Of a stretch of 64,000 bases of DNA, positions 11,207-24,440 are shown piece after piece. Position 1 is the first letter of the stretch; every line of letters starts with the position of its first letter. A program made the position numbers and the translations under genes. Source of the DNA: Edolisoma coerulescens (lineage: Eukaryota > Chordata > Aves > Passeriformes > Campephagidae); contig VWZW01001752.1 in NCBI GenBank assembly GCA_013397115.1, positions 62,001 to 126,000 on the forward strand, read 5' to 3'. Under the pieces are notes generated by a model. That model was given only the letters and a program-made list of their open reading frames with translations. It searched no databases and was not told the origin of the DNA.

Positions 11207-14200
11207 AAAACCTGAATTCTTTGTATGCACAGTCCTTCACAGGAATCTAAGAGTATCATGGTACAGACAGCTTGAGAACTTAGGAACTCTTAAGAAAATT
11301 AGGACTTCTCAGTTATTTATGTTGATTTTGGGAGTTACAAAAATAACAGTCAGCTTTGGAAACATCATAGAAATAATAGTAATTTTTTAATCTTTATGTA
11401 TGTATTGGTAGGCTTTAGAGGGGCAAACTCCTTTTAAATTTTTATTAATGTATCACTTTTTTCAGTTTAGGGATTGAAATTCCCTTAGTTCAGCATAATG
11501 AGTGGAATTCATAATTACTAATGGTGATCATTTGGAGAATATAAAGGTTTTACTGGAGCCTGAGAAGTTATTAAAAGAGATTACCTTGATCTGTTAATCT
11601 GTCATCATTATTATCTCTCTAGAATCAAGTAGGTTATCTTGCCTAGGTTTTGGAAAATAGTCATGGATAGGATGGATGTTTATCAATAATGAATCAATTA
11701 ATTTATGCTATACCTATGCAAACACTGTTTTAATACTATGACTGATTTTATTCTCTTGATGGATTTCCTGAAGATAAGTTCTCAGCTCATAGCTTCTAAT
11801 TTTTCAGATAATTTCTACTAGATGGTTGTGATACACAAATCATTGGACAAAATAATTCAAATAAATGATGATAACAAATAATTTACATTTTTATGACATC
11901 TTCATCTTGATTCAATATCTGGTATCTCAGTAATGCCTAATTTTGAGATACTTCAAGCAGAATCCATCCCTCATGTGTACCTTTTCTTAGTGCTAATTGC
12001 TATTTCGCCATGAAAGTAGGCAAGTAGACAGGCAGCTCTTTCCAGAGTAGCAAACACACAAACTGGTCTTTGAAAACTGTTCTTTTCATTTTCCTTTGGG
12101 GTGCTTTTATTTGAAATTTTATCAGAGATTATTACTAAATAAATAATTAGTATATCTTTATTATGTTATATCTTATATTGGAAAATAATGTTTATCATGT
12201 GAAGAAATGGGAAAGTCTTCATAGCAGTATTATTTGCCCACTGACAAGAGAACTAGAAGAGTTACACAGATATACCAGTTTTCCCAAAAAATCCCCATCA
12301 GTGTTTTTACAACCTGGTATTTAAATAATGCATTATAAATAATCTGCTCCTTAGATGGTGATGACAGCACCAGCAAACAGCAACTGCAACAAACAACAGT
12401 AACACAGACCTCCATTTCCAGACTGATCATAAAACAGAAGTTCTGGCAGTGGATCCTTAGTTAAACATCACATATTTAACAGCTCTATATTTAACATCTC
12501 TATCCTCTGGACAGTTTTATCCTTCAGATACCTTGGTATTTGGATTGATCAGTCACAAATTAATGTACTGTAAACACTGAAGATTTCACATAAAAATACT
12601 TAATCTATATTGGGAGTGATACAATGCAGAATGTTATAGTTTAATGTAAATAGAATTAAAGTCATGTAAGAAATATTTTTCTTTTTTGAACGGCAATGAT
12701 ATCTAATCTATTAGTAGAAGAAACAGTAGTCATTTAAGGGTGAATCTCCCAAAAGTAATAACACCCTAATTCGACCTTCCTGAGGACAGTGGTTAATTTT
12801 CATTATATTTAACAGGAAGAGAATTTGGCCAGTGTTTTGAGAACTCCACCTTTAGGCTAAGCTTTATTCAACTACTTAATTAAAATTTCTGCTTGTTTTT
12901 TACTTTGTTATTATTCCTATGGTGAGCTTAATTGCTGCTATATGAACAGTGCATCTGACTGGAGATATTTATTAGTTTCCAGTTGAGAAGCATTCTCTTG
13001 TTGTACACAGTTTGTGGTAAGTTAAGAAGTACCCTACTTCTATGCACATAGTTCATATGATGAAGTCTGTAAGTGTGAAACCACATAAAGCAATTAGTCT
13101 CTGTTGTCATTAAAAACTGACAATAATATCTTTATTCGTTCAGATGCTATAAACTCCCTCTACTTGCTTGTGTAAGTATTATTATGGCACTGCCTTATGT
13201 TCTGTGTGTGGCTGGGGATTTTCAGAGCTTGTGCAGCTTTCACATTCCATACATGTACAACATTCCATCCCAAGCTCATATCGAAACTGTTTAGTTTTGC
13301 AACTCCTTTTTTTTCCCCCAGTATCAAACCCAGAAGGAATAATTATGATAATAACAGTAGGCAAGAAAAATTGCAACAATTAATATATCTGTCAAATACA
13401 AGAAACATTTTTTCTAGCTTTTTTTTATCTGTTATGTATTGAATCATTAAGTATGCTTGCTTTTAGTCTTTAGTGCTTGACAGAAATATTTATTAATGCT
13501 TCCTTTTTATACCGTACAATTCTGACATACTCCACCTTCCAATATCTTGTTTAACTGTGGGTCCTCATCTTTAACTTCAAAAAAGTGCACCGATCCCAAA
13601 AGTAGGTGGAGGAGTGAAGGAGAAATAAGTTGACACACAGAAATATTTGCTCAAACACAAAATTCTGAACTATTCAGATAGATAGTGAATGTAACCAGTA
13701 TATCTATTTAGCCATCATCCCTCTGATGAAATATGGTATTGTTTCAACAGTATATGCTTCACAAGTGAATAGTTCTAGACCATCTGTAGTACACAAGACT
13801 CATATACTCTTTTCTTTCCAGAATTATTGTACTCAACAAATTTACCTTCTGAAAATACACTTCTTTACCTGCCTATTCTCTTTTTGCATCACCTCAATAC
13901 AGGCACAATTTGATTATTTTCAGTATGTTTTTTTTTTCTTGAAGACATTTTGACTAACAGTTTCTATATAGATATGTATCTCTTCTTCCCTCTTCTGATG
14001 TCATTCAACATACTGCAAATACACAAAAGCTGGAAAGAAAAAATGTATATTATACCATATAAACTTACTAGAAAGTATGTTCTTTCTTAGAGAAATATTA
14101 CTCCCTATGTTTTAAGGATCATACTTTGATACGTACTTAGTTTTCTCATACCTAACAACCATAGTAAGATGTAGTTTTTCTTGTATTTTCTTTTATATTG

Positions 14201-14789
14201 TATATATTCATTACATCACACTGTAACATCGAGTTCTCCATCTTCACATCACAACTATTCTTCAGGAAAACAATGTTTTCACTTACTAAATACTTGTAAA
14301 AAACCATTTATTCCTGAAGTTTGTGTTTTACTTAAAATGTCATCTTTGTGTACCTTGATTTCAAGGCATGTTGAATTTCATGCATGTGAGGATGTCTACA
14401 ATTCCTTCTGTTTCTTTTCTGCATTTAAGTCATGTTTTTTACAGGAGCTGTTCTGAGTCATTTTCTCAGTATCTTAGTTACCTAAGAGAAAAAAGTATTT
14501 TTGTGCATTTCTATTGTGTGGAATTGTGTATAATGCAAATTTAAATTGAAATCTTATGTTCCTTAGTCATTCTGATAAAGTTTCTAGTTTAAAGAAAAAA
14601 AAAAAAATGCAGCAGGGGTCAAAATGCTAACCCAGTAATGTTTTCAAAGTCATGTGGTTTATTCAAATCCACATATTTTTCTGATAGAATCCACAAAAGA
14701 TTCCTCTTCTTTACAGAAGTTTACAGCTATTATTCCTGTTTTCTAGGTACATCAGCGTTTTCCTAGGATATAAGAACAGGTTAAATGTT
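11207..14789. other. AT-rich unique DNA, no gene seen
   Basis: No exon or repeat family was recognised. Several overlapping open frames around 13,170-13,440 and 14,181-14,456 (up to 91 codons) are rich in Phe, Ser, Cys and His as expected from T-rich chance frames. They lack any domain I know. Confidence 0.55.
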
Positions 14790-15270
14790 CTTAAACATTT
14801 TCATGGAATGGACAGCTTAGTAGGTACAGCCAAAGGAGAGGCAAAGACAACTGAGAGGCCATTATGTGGATTAATTCAAAAAGTCATTTTAGCCCTTGGA
14901 AGATATCTCAGTGTCCTAGAATTAGGCAATGACAAAGTTGAGCTTTATGTCTCTTGTGTGCAATCACTTACGTCTCCACCTTTCAGCTGGCACTGCATGC
15001 CCTTTGGCTATTACTGAGAATGTAGCTGAGTTTTAACTCATTAATGTGGTAGCAACTCACCAGCTGACACCGGAGGCCTTGTGCTTAAATGGGCATGTTC
15101 ACTGAATTCTAGTGGGATTCCTTTGTTGTGAGTGAGCATGGATCAGAGAGAACAGCCTAATTGCTCAGCAGCAGCCGACACACTGACTCTGTATGAGAGA
15201 ACTTATGTGAATGACTCATGCCAGTTGTCTGAAGGAGTGGGGACTGTGACTAGATGCTTTAATGCCTATT
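14790..15270. promoter_or_regulatory. Candidate conserved non-coding or exonic stretch
   Basis: This stretch has a more even base composition than its surroundings and no repeats. Two plus-strand frames are open (14,808-15,017, 69 codons; 15,132-15,326, 64 codons), but neither matches a known protein. Splice-site context is not convincing. A conserved regulatory element or an unannotated non-coding exon is possible; both are inference. Confidence 0.2.
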
Positions 15271-17267
15271 TTAGTAATAAAATTTTAGTATGGCTAGGAC
15301 GATGTAAGAAACACAAAGAAAATTAAAATGAGCTAGAAATATTATCACTAACTAGTCTTCCACTATTTCTGGAAGTTATTTAGTAATTCTACTTTGTCAA
15401 TTCAGGTTTATGTTTTCATTTAAACTAACAAGATTGATGTCAATACAAAGTAATATACTAGGAAATAGGCTGCCAACTGTCTTTAAAGTAAACTCCCAAA
15501 ACCCAACCTCAGTTGTGGTAGTAGAGCCTATTTTAGCTTCTCAGTAACTCAACCATTTTACACTACCTGAAATATTTTTTCATGTATTTTATATCTCCAC
15601 TTACTCCACTATAAATGTTAAGGCAAAAAGGAAAAATATAATCCATTAAACCAGTTATTTAAAAAAGTTTGTTTAACTCCTGTCTCATTTGATATTGAAA
15701 GATGCTTACAGGGAGTACAAAAGTAGTTGAGTCAAAAAGTGTGTGTATATTGAGAGAAGAGAAGGAATGGCACACTGTTGGTTAGTTTGAAAAATGTCAC
15801 ATGTGGTTTTATAGGTAGGACTCCAAATATACAGGGAGCTATTACTGCTAAAACATTAAATTTGTTTATCAGGCAGAGAATTTTGTATTGATACATTTGA
15901 AGACATACATCTGTTGAAATGATAAACAACCAAATTACAATTACAGTAGGACAAATTCAAAATATGTGAGTCTATCAGTGAAATAGAAAGGATACATGAC
16001 AGGAAACTCAGGAATAAAACTGTGTGGCTTACATTGCAAATTTAAATGATTGTGCATCATCATGTCTCAAATTGTGGAAGTGATTCTGATCTCTGTAGTA
16101 ATACATGCTGTTGACTTCAGTAAATTTTCTTCAGATTTGCGTAGTTGTCAAATGGCAAATATAGCCTATAGCTTTTGGGAAGGAGGTTTTACTTTTGAGG
16201 TTGAATATCTAACCAACCTAAAGCTTAAGGTGTTGGTAAAAAATCAATAAATAATTAAATAAACATGAAGATGTAGGAAGAGGAAAAAATGCTCTACCAT
16301 GATTACTGGGATCAAAAGAACCTTGCAAAAGTCAGTGCATTTACTATGCACCTGGGATTTGGAAACAGTGGATATAAGGACAGCAATGAAGTTACAAATG
16401 ATAATGCTACCAAGAAAGCTACTGAAATAAACTACAAGCAACTTACAAGTTCATGGATTTTGCAATTCAATACATCCTAAGGGAATAGTTTTAGAAGTGA
16501 ACATTGAAAGTTTAATGTCAGGCAGTGTGGAAATAAGCATTTCACAATTTCTAACACTTGATTTAAACTGCCTTGTGTAAAAGATTTATATTTTCTTTTA
16601 AAGATTGCATTATATCTGACAGCAATAATAACAATAAAAACATTGAAACCTGTAAAATGGTTTCTCCTGGAAAAGCAGTTGATGTTAATGAATGATTCAG
16701 CACTTGGATAACAGTATGTTTATCAGTATCAACCATAGACTAAAAGCAGACTGAGTGAGCAGAAAATTTTGCTGGAATAAATTAGTGACAAGCTTTCCTA
16801 AACCTGGTAAGTTTTTATGGAAGAATCTGAAAGAGACAGAGCGATTTTTCATAGACATAAAATAGCTTTACTACTATATCTACTAAGTAAATTTTTGAAA
16901 TCAACATGAGTATCGCTGTTTTGTTAATATGACATAAGCATATTTTTGTTCTTTATATTAATGTGGATTTGATTAATGGCTATTTACTATTAGTGTATTA
17001 CTTAATCTCCACTGGTTTCTAGTAATATTACTGAGAGTTGCAAGAGGTCAAGGATCAAGTGGCAGCCAGAATTCTTTTTCTCTCTTAAGTTTTTGACCTT
17101 TTTTCTCTCTTTAATTTTTGAGAGGAAAAATTACATAGATATATAATGAATTCATAAAAGCAGTATCATCAGTGATATTTAATGCAATTCTGTAGCATAA
17201 AGGTTAACTCTATGCCATTCAGATCAAGAGCACTTTTTTTTTGTTGGGGTTTTTGCAGGTCTTTTAT
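15271..17267. other. AT-rich unique DNA, no gene seen
   Basis: There is nothing recognisable beyond short A/T runs. The 60-66 codon frames at 16,050-16,480 sit on both strands at once and show no motif. Confidence 0.55.
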
Positions 17268-18175
17268 CACAGAATCACAGAATAAGCCAAGTGGGAAAGG
17301 ACCCACAAGGATCATTGAGTCCAACTCCTGGCCCTGCGCGGGACCATCCCAAGAGTCACACCATGTGCCTGAGAGCATTGTCCAAACACTTCTTGAGCTC
17401 TGTCAGGCTTGGTGCTGCGACCACTTCCCTGGGGAGACTGTTGCAGTCAAACTTTGTATGGTTGATGATTGCTCACTCCGACAATTTGTCAAGGCATCTC
17501 TGCAGGGTCTCCCTGCCTTTAAGGGAATCAACAGCTCACTCCAGTTTTGTATTGTCAGCAAACTTAGTATCCCTTCCAGTCCTGCGTCCAAGTCCTTTAT
17601 GAAGATGTTGAAGAGCACAGGGATGAGGATTGAGCCCTGTGGAACCCCGCTGTGAGAGGTCACCAGTCTGATGTCACCCCATTCACTGTAACTCTTTGTG
17701 CCTGACCCCTGAATCAGTTGCTCACCCATCACATGATGTGTTTAGCCAGCTGTGTGCTGGACATTTTGTCCAGAACGATACTTGAGAGACAGTATCAAAA
17801 CCTGTACTGAAATCCAGAAAGATTACATCAAATGGCTTCCCTTGATCAACTAGGTAGGTAATATTTTTGCAAAAGGAAATCAGATTTGATAAGCACGACT
17901 TTTCTGTCATGAAGCCATGCTGGGTGTCTCCAATGACTCTGTTGTCTTTCAGGTGTTTTTCAATACCTTCCAGAATAATCTTATCCATAACTTTACCAGG
18001 CACTAAAGTGAGACTAAAGGCCTGTAGTTTCTGGGGTCCTCCTTCTTGCCATTCTTGAAAATAAGGACAAGGTTACCCAGCTTCCAGTCAGCTGGGACCT
18101 CTCTGGATTCCCAAGACTGCTTGAAAATCATTGAGAGAGGCTTTGCGATGACATCAGCTGGCTCCTTGGGGATTT
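17268..18175 (-). mobile_element. CR1 LINE with RT remains and an internal deletion
   Basis: The minus-strand element starts at its tail with two octamers (CACAGAAT twice, 17,268-17,283 on plus). Its 3' UTR of the 'ACTCCTGGCCCTG' type runs to about 17,455, then the sequence passes directly into reverse-transcriptase coding DNA up to about 18,175. The join near 17,455 skips the C-terminal part of RT and the first part of the 3' UTR, so this copy is internally deleted as well as 5' truncated. The same tail type occurs at 24.6-24.77 kb on the plus strand. To the right it meets the solo LTR at 18,185 after about ten bases of A/T-rich sequence. Confidence 0.93.
17455..18175 (-). pseudogene. Broken CR1 ORF2 reverse-transcriptase segment
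   Basis: ORF2 of CR1 encodes an endonuclease followed by reverse transcriptase. Here, in minus-strand order, I see MPGKVMDKIILEGIEKHL (about 17,950-18,003), QHGFMTEKSCLSNLI, then motif A as VIFLDFSTGFDTVS (about 17,790-17,830) with its catalytic Asp kept. Motif B follows as SGVPQGSILIPVLFNIFIKD (about 17,590-17,650). The catalytic FADD motif reads FADN (codons at 17,551-17,562) and lies in a different frame from the VPQGS block, so there is both a frameshift and loss of the second catalytic Asp. The chain ends at the internal deletion shortly after. It is not functional. Confidence 0.9.
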
Positions 18176-18184
18176 TTTAGACAG

Positions 18185-19127
18185 TGTTTTGAAGGACTTT
18201 TTGCCCATTATGGCAAAACTGTATAAAGAAGGTGTTACCACCAAAGCCCACTCCTCCCTAAAAATGCCTCCTGACTGGAACTTTGGACTGTGAGTTAAGC
18301 TGCCTAAGGGAACTTGAGATAAGATAAAGATGACCCTATTGTCCAGTTATCTGGACCTGGACAATTCTCCAGGTCTAGGGAGAAGTAAACAAAGCTGAAG
18401 GAGAGGAATATATCCACAGGAAAGCCAAATCCAGCAGCTGTTCTGAAAATCAGCTCTGGCTGGGTTTGGGCTGAGGATGCCACAGAGGCTAGGTTTGCAC
18501 ACACCCTCCCCCCCCACCGGGGGCAGAGGGGGAGAGTTTTTGTGTTTGTGGCACAACCTCTGCTCAGAGGGAGTTAACACCCATAGTCCCTTACAAAAAC
18601 TGACTCAGTTGTAAAAACTCCCACAGTGGGAAGGCCATGTACACATGGGGCATTCACATGAGAGGCAGCTGAGGAGGCGTCATAATCTATCAAAGAGCCC
18701 TGAAGCACACCCCAGATGCATCCCTGAGGTCTTGGAGCAGAGCACTGCAAGTGATGCAAAGTGATGCAACAGACCCAGAGTCTGCTGCGAGAGACAGTGT
18801 CAAACTTGCCCCCTGTGGGGAAGTACTTGGGCATTCCCACCTGACCTGAATGTTCATTAATCTACTGAACTCTGTTGCGTGGGACTCACCACCAGGAAGA
18901 CCAGTAGAAGGGGATCAATGGGATACCATGGGGATCCACAGAGTGGTGATATTTTCTACTTAATCTGTCTTTGTCTCTCTTAATCTCTCTCTCTCTCTCA
19001 TTTACTGTTAAATGCAATCCATACTATTGACTTCAGCATATGGTCTCATTTGCACCTTAACTCAGGCAGAGGCTCTACAAATTTTAATAATCAGATGGTA
19101 ACATCTGGGTAACTATTTCGTACCACA
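18185..19127. mobile_element. Solo endogenous retrovirus LTR with target duplication
   Basis: The 943-base segment begins TGTTTTGAAGG and ends CGTACCACA, the TG...CA ends expected of an LTR. The six bases before it (AGACAG, 18,179-18,184) and after it (GGACAG, 19,128-19,133) match at five of six positions, consistent with a 6-bp target duplication, which is usual for class II (ERVK-like) elements. Inside are a GC-richer body with a C8 run near 18,510, a (CT)n tract at 18,985-18,999 and a tandem AGTGATGCA pair near 18,753-18,771. No internal retroviral genes flank it, so it is a solo LTR left by recombination between the two LTRs of a provirus. Orientation could not be decided because no clear AATAAA or TATA box stands in a diagnostic place. 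A known passerine LTR feels similar, from memory only. Confidence 0.75.
18985..18999 (+). repeat. (CT)n tract inside the solo LTR
   Basis: Alternating C and T are read directly. Pyrimidine tracts in this relative position are common in avian ERV LTRs. Confidence 0.85.
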
Positions 19128-19133
19128 GGACAG

Positions 19134-22100
19134 ATGCTGAATCAAGCTGAATTACTATAATATTCATTACAATCCTATTTGAATACAAGTTTGCTTTAAC
19201 CCCAGAATCTTGATGAGGTTAAAGATCAATCCAAGGGGAAATTTTTCTGTTCTTGAAGAATGTCTTGCAGATGGCATAAAAAATTCTGAGGATCCCTTTG
19301 GCCTCTCATCTTGGCATAACTCAGAAATTGGCATCAGTTTTAAAATTTACCTTTGGAAATCTTCTACAACATTCCCTCTCTCTGAAAACATAATGATTAC
19401 ATTAAACTAAGAGCTTTGCAGAATTATTTGTAATTCTGTGCTTTCAAATTCAAGTTTCAAAGCCATACAAACTCTGTTCAGTGTTTGAGTTTGTTCCTGT
19501 AGATTAGTCAGCAAAGTCTTCCACTAAGAAAATAGAACCATGTACACAGAATGTCAAAGTTTCTGTAACTAGTAGGAAATAATGCTTTCAATCTTAGGAA
19601 AAAAAAATAAAACGACAGAGATACTGTAATTCTGCTCGCTAATCTGAGTCATTTTTGTGCTCTGCTGGGAAAACTGATGAGGGAGATAATTTCTCAGGAA
19701 ATAGTGCTTGAAACATGAAGCAATCAGAGCAGCAGGAATGAAAAAAAAACTTCATCCATGTTAATACTCTTGAAGTATTTATATTTTCAATTGTCTATAG
19801 AAGTATTTTTAGTTTCTTGGTAGTCAAAGATTACCTTGCCTTTAGTTGTCTTGTTTTATTATTTGATTACTTCATTGATAATTGTTTAATTTTTACCACC
19901 CATTTAAATGTCATTGCATTAAATGTACAATTTAATGTTTTATTCATTGTAACTTGGTAATGGTTTTTAACATATGGGTAGTTAAATTAATAAAATTAAT
20001 GTAGCACCTTACCTTGGGAGCTGTCACTGAGCTAGTGTTTTCATAGGACTTTTATTATATTTGCTGTCACTAAGGGGGTTTTTTTGTTGCAGCTATACAA
20101 TAGTCTCCTACTGAGAAATACTTTCAGCACTTCTTCCTCTCTGGATTTAGCATGTTCAGTAGCCAGAGTGGTACATTAAAGGTCATTTTTTATGAATGCC
20201 AGGAACCAATACAGGCATGTGTGCATAAGTACCTGCAAAGAAAATGCCACTTAAGAATAAAGATGTTTTTATCTTTAAAACATAATAAATGATATGTCAG
20301 AAAATTAATTTTAAAATCCAGGACATTTCCGTTCTCCTCACCAGATATTCTCACATTTTATTTTACTAGTCTTATCAGTCTAGTTACAAGGATGTGGGGA
20401 AATTCTTAAAATAATCTTCCCCATATATCCTTATAAAGAGTAAGATTTTATTTATCGATGTGCATTCATGCTTGACTGAAAGATCAGTTTTTAGCCTATA
20501 ACAGATAACATGGCTCAGATGCCAACAAAGATAACAAGCCAGGGAAATCTTTTTCAAAATTTTCATATGCTACTTTTTCTGCAACAAAACATTTAAAATC
20601 ACAATGTTTTACTATAAGTGAACAAGGAATGTGGATACAAGAACTGTATCAAACAAAAATTACTTTGTCTCTATTTCTTTTATTTTCAGTACAATTTTAC
20701 AATAGGTTCGACAGTAATGAGACATAGGGCATGATTCTCTCTTTATTTACTTTTATTTCATGCTGGTTCATCTTCTTTGACTAATGATTGTAGTACAAAC
20801 ACTGCATAGCTAAATGGCAAATCAAGTTCTGTAAGTACTAAGTTTATTGGATTTTATCAGAATATTTTGATGAGTCTACTTTTGCTGCATTGAGTAAATT
20901 CATTTTCCAAGTGAACACAACAGTTATTTAACAGCTCTTAGGAATTCTAGATATCAGGCTGGTCCTGACATAAATATACCATCTTTGTTTAAACCTTCCC
21001 TCTTCCTGTAATGCCAAGTAAGTTGACAAACAGCAATAGATTTAAAATCTGGCCAAGAAACTAGAGATAATTAAAAAGGCATTTGAATGAAATCACTGAG
21101 TTTAGGACTTCAGTGAGCTCAGAAGCCTCAGAAGGGACTCACTAAAAATAATGCTGAATTGAAAAGTGGAAAATAACTGGGACCAAAAAAAAGTAATAAA
21201 ATTCTGCTATTCAAAAAGAGCAGAACTCTCTTAGTGAGTACATTGTTTATACTTATATCTTCTGTTAGATCAAACAGAGACTTTGTTAATTCTGTTGTCC
21301 AGTAATACATGAATAAATAACTAATACTATTCAGATATTTTTAGTGCTTTCACCATTGTGCTCTTATGTACAAAGTTATGATGGCATGCTAGACTAACAT
21401 TCCAAAAAATAGGCCATCCTTGTACAGCAACAAAGTAACACACCAGATGAGTAAGGAAATTATGGCAACAAGATGGTATTTTCAGCCAAACAGTTCATTA
21501 ATACTTTCTGTTTCTCAAGCCTGTTTCCTAGCAAAGTTGAGATCTGGACATAAGCAGACTAGAATGGAAATCCAGCATTGCATGAAGCAGAAAATTAGGA
21601 TATTTCTTCATATTTTTTCACAATATAGTATAAAACATACTTGCAGTTAAGGATTTACAGATAAAGCCAGCATCTTAATCCACATGAGAGAGCTGGCAGT
21701 CAGCATGAAGCAGACATCATCACGGGTACGTAGTGACTTCTTTTGTGTTCCTACCTAAGAGGAAACCTAAAGATTGTCTTCCTTCTCTTACCTTGTACTT
21801 TGCTTAGCAATATTTTTTTCTGGTAAAATTTGGATGAAGTAATTGAAGACCTACAGCAATTTTATTGAGGGTAAAATGACATGCTCTTAACAGGCCAAAA
21901 GAAATAAAATTATATTTTAAATCAAACATAAATCTTATCTTTTCTAAGCACCTTTTCTGAAAGTGTTTTAGGGAATTTGCATCTATGGTTATGTAAAACA
22001 CTACTTTTTTCTCTTCTATCTCTTCTGGAACCCATGTGTGGCATGCAGGAATGTATTAAAATTTTTCATGCTACTACCAGAAATTATTTGATCTAATCTG

Positions 22101-23599
22101 AAAAAGTGTAAAGAAACTAATAGATTATTTCATTTAAGGTAATGAATAGGGTATTATGCATTAATTTGGCCCTTTTAACAACAACAGGACGTCAAACACC
22201 ATTTAACTGACAGACATTTTCTAATACCTACATACCTTAGCTCTGTTCAAGGTTAATTTATGAAGAAAAAACAGCAGTTAGAGCAAAATCTGTATGTAAA
22301 TGTGGCATTGCTTTCATATAGTTATCCATATCTGAAAAGCCTTTTGAATGGTTTTGAGTAGTCTCTTCTCGTGCAGTTACAAAGGTGTCTCTGATCACTT
22401 GCATTAGCTGTCTCCTTTTGGGCCTCGCTTTGTTTAGGTTCACCCAGGCACGCCCTCAGGCACGTTTCTTAATCTTGTATTGATATAAATTCAACTTACA
22501 GAAGGTCGACCAAGGAGGTCATTTGAACCTCTTATTGCCACAAATTTTACCCCAAATTTGAAAAACTATACTGAGTATTCAGAGATTATTATTTTTTTCC
22601 TCAGAGTTCTTATTCATCTCAGCAATATTACTCACATGTAGTGAAGACATCCACCAGATTTTGTTAGGTCTTGATTAGCCTGCAGGAAAAGTACTAAATA
22701 TCAATAGTAGGAGGATATATTCCACAGTACTGACTTACCAAATAAAACTTACTTCTGCATGAATAAATAGTACTTATCATGAGAGGAGATATTAAGATGA
22801 TGCACTGTCCAAGAGTTTTATTATAAAGTCTGGCTATTACACGTTTGCAGGAACTACTATGAAATCTTTAATCTTTCATTTTGAATGACTATGTGACAAG
22901 GTTATTGACATGGAAAATAAACACAAAGTATTCAATTGAGAAATAAGACACTAAGATCTAAAGTCAAAATTAGAACTGCAAACAAATAAAAGATCCACAG
23001 AGAAGCCTAAATTCCCAAGGAATCTAAAAATACTGCCATGGACATTGACCTTACAACTGGAAGCATACAGAATTTCCCAGGTCTCAAAAATTCAAAGCAG
23101 TTCAATGCCAACAAACCTATATATCAGTACCATTCACAGAAAAAAACCTGACCATTTTCCTAACTCATGTGTAGAGTTTGAGCCTGTATAGGTGCTCTGA
23201 ACAACTTTACAATTTCTAGTGTGAAAATCCAGGATTTGCCTTTCCCAACTACACACTCTAAACTCCAGGCTACAGAAACATCTGATTCTGTATCAGTAGA
23301 CAAGCATTTTATGTTGTAATTTTTGCCAAAAGGAGTAAATAACATGACTGTCTTTCCTTTTCAAATTTGAGCATAGGAAAATTAGATGTCCAAATTGGCC
23401 CTGATAAAGTCCATTTGACTCAATGTAATTATTTTGATTTAAATTAATTTTTGCTTACAAAACTGGAAGAAGCTTATATCCCCTCATACCCTACATTTCT
23501 ATTGAACAGTTAAGTTGACCTTCAAATGTAAGCCTCTTTGTAAACCTGAAATTCTCGTGAGTGCCTGGTGTGCATTGGTGCCTCATGACAGTGTTTTGT
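19134..23599. other. AT-rich unique DNA, no gene seen
   Basis: No repeat family, exon or RNA gene is recognised. Frames of 60-76 codons on either strand are scattered and unsupported. Small A or T runs occur (for example around 19,600 and 19,740). Confidence 0.55.
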
Positions 23600-23684
23600 G
23601 CTATAGAAATAAAGCAAATGTCCTTCTGGGAGAGAGGTGTCTTTGAAAGCAACACCATCTGTAGCCTGCATCATGACCACCTCT

Positions 23685-24230
23685 GTTAAGAGGAAAAGAA
23701 GGGTAGTTGTAATAGCAGACTATTCCTTTCTAAGTGGAACGGGGGGCTCAATATGCAGACTGGACTCTACTCAAAGAAAAATCTGCTCTCTCCCAGGGGC
23801 TTGGGTAAGGGCCATTACTGGAAAACTCTCCAGTCTTGTAGGGCCCCCTGATTACTAGCTGTTACTGGTTGTTCAAGTTGGCAGTGACAAAATAACAAAG
23901 AGAAGTCCAAGGGCAATCAAAAGAGATTCAGGGCCTTGGGACACTTGGTTGAAGGGTCAGGAGCCCAGCCAGTGGTTTTCTCAACCCTTCCAGTAACAAG
24001 GAATAATACTGATAGGAATGGGCAGATCTGTCAGGTCAGTATGTGGCTCTGAGACTGGTGTAAGCAGAAAAAGTTTAAGTTTTTTGACCATGGGATAATA
24101 TATTCAATGCCTGGTCTACTGACACCTGATAGGATTGAGAGGGGAAGAAGAGCTTTTCTCCAGAGGGGAAGAAGATTTCTAGCACAGGGTGATCATTGAT
24201 AGAGCTTTAAACTAACTTGGAAGAGGGAAA
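23685..24230 (+). pseudogene. Decayed CR1 ORF1, esterase-like domain
   Basis: CR1 ORF1 encodes an RNA-binding protein with a SGNH-type esterase domain. The frame reads VVVIADYSFLSGTGGSICR, then LPGAWVRAITGKLSSLVGPP, closely following the domain start. The expected GDS nucleophile block (VIGDSLL in relatives) reads ADYS, so the block around the catalytic serine is altered. A TAG stop interrupts at 23,856-23,858 where relatives continue with Tyr. Similarity continues at DNA level (GGTTGTTCAAGTTGGCAGTGA, GTCCAAGGGCAATCAAAAG, TTTTTTGACCATGG) to the domain end near 24,215 (GAGCTTTAAACTAACTTGG). It is not functional. Confidence 0.85.
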
Positions 24231-24337
24231 AAAAAAATACCAGGCTTGCAAGTGATGAACAATGGAATGGTGTGCCAAAACTTGAGGAATGAGCACTAAT
24301 GGGATCCCTCAATCTTCATCACAAGAAGTTGGCTACA

Positions 24338-24440
24338 AAATGCCACTCCTGAAATGTTTCCACATTAATGCATACAGCATGAAGAATGAACAAGACAAGC
24401 TTGGAGCTTTGGCCCAGTTCCAGATATTTGATATCAAATC
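24338..24440 (+). pseudogene. CR1 ORF2 first codons, cut off
   Basis: The frame KMPLLKCFHINAYSMKNEQD followed by KLGALAQFQIFDI corresponds to the opening of the CR1 endonuclease domain (relatives read LKCLYTNARSMGNKQEEL then roughly YDI). After about 33 residues the sequence jumps into 3' UTR, so the whole catalytic core is missing. Confidence 0.85.

Noticed and set aside
17182..17655. 157-codon plus-strand frame
   Set aside because: It is antisense to CR1 3' UTR and RT sequence.
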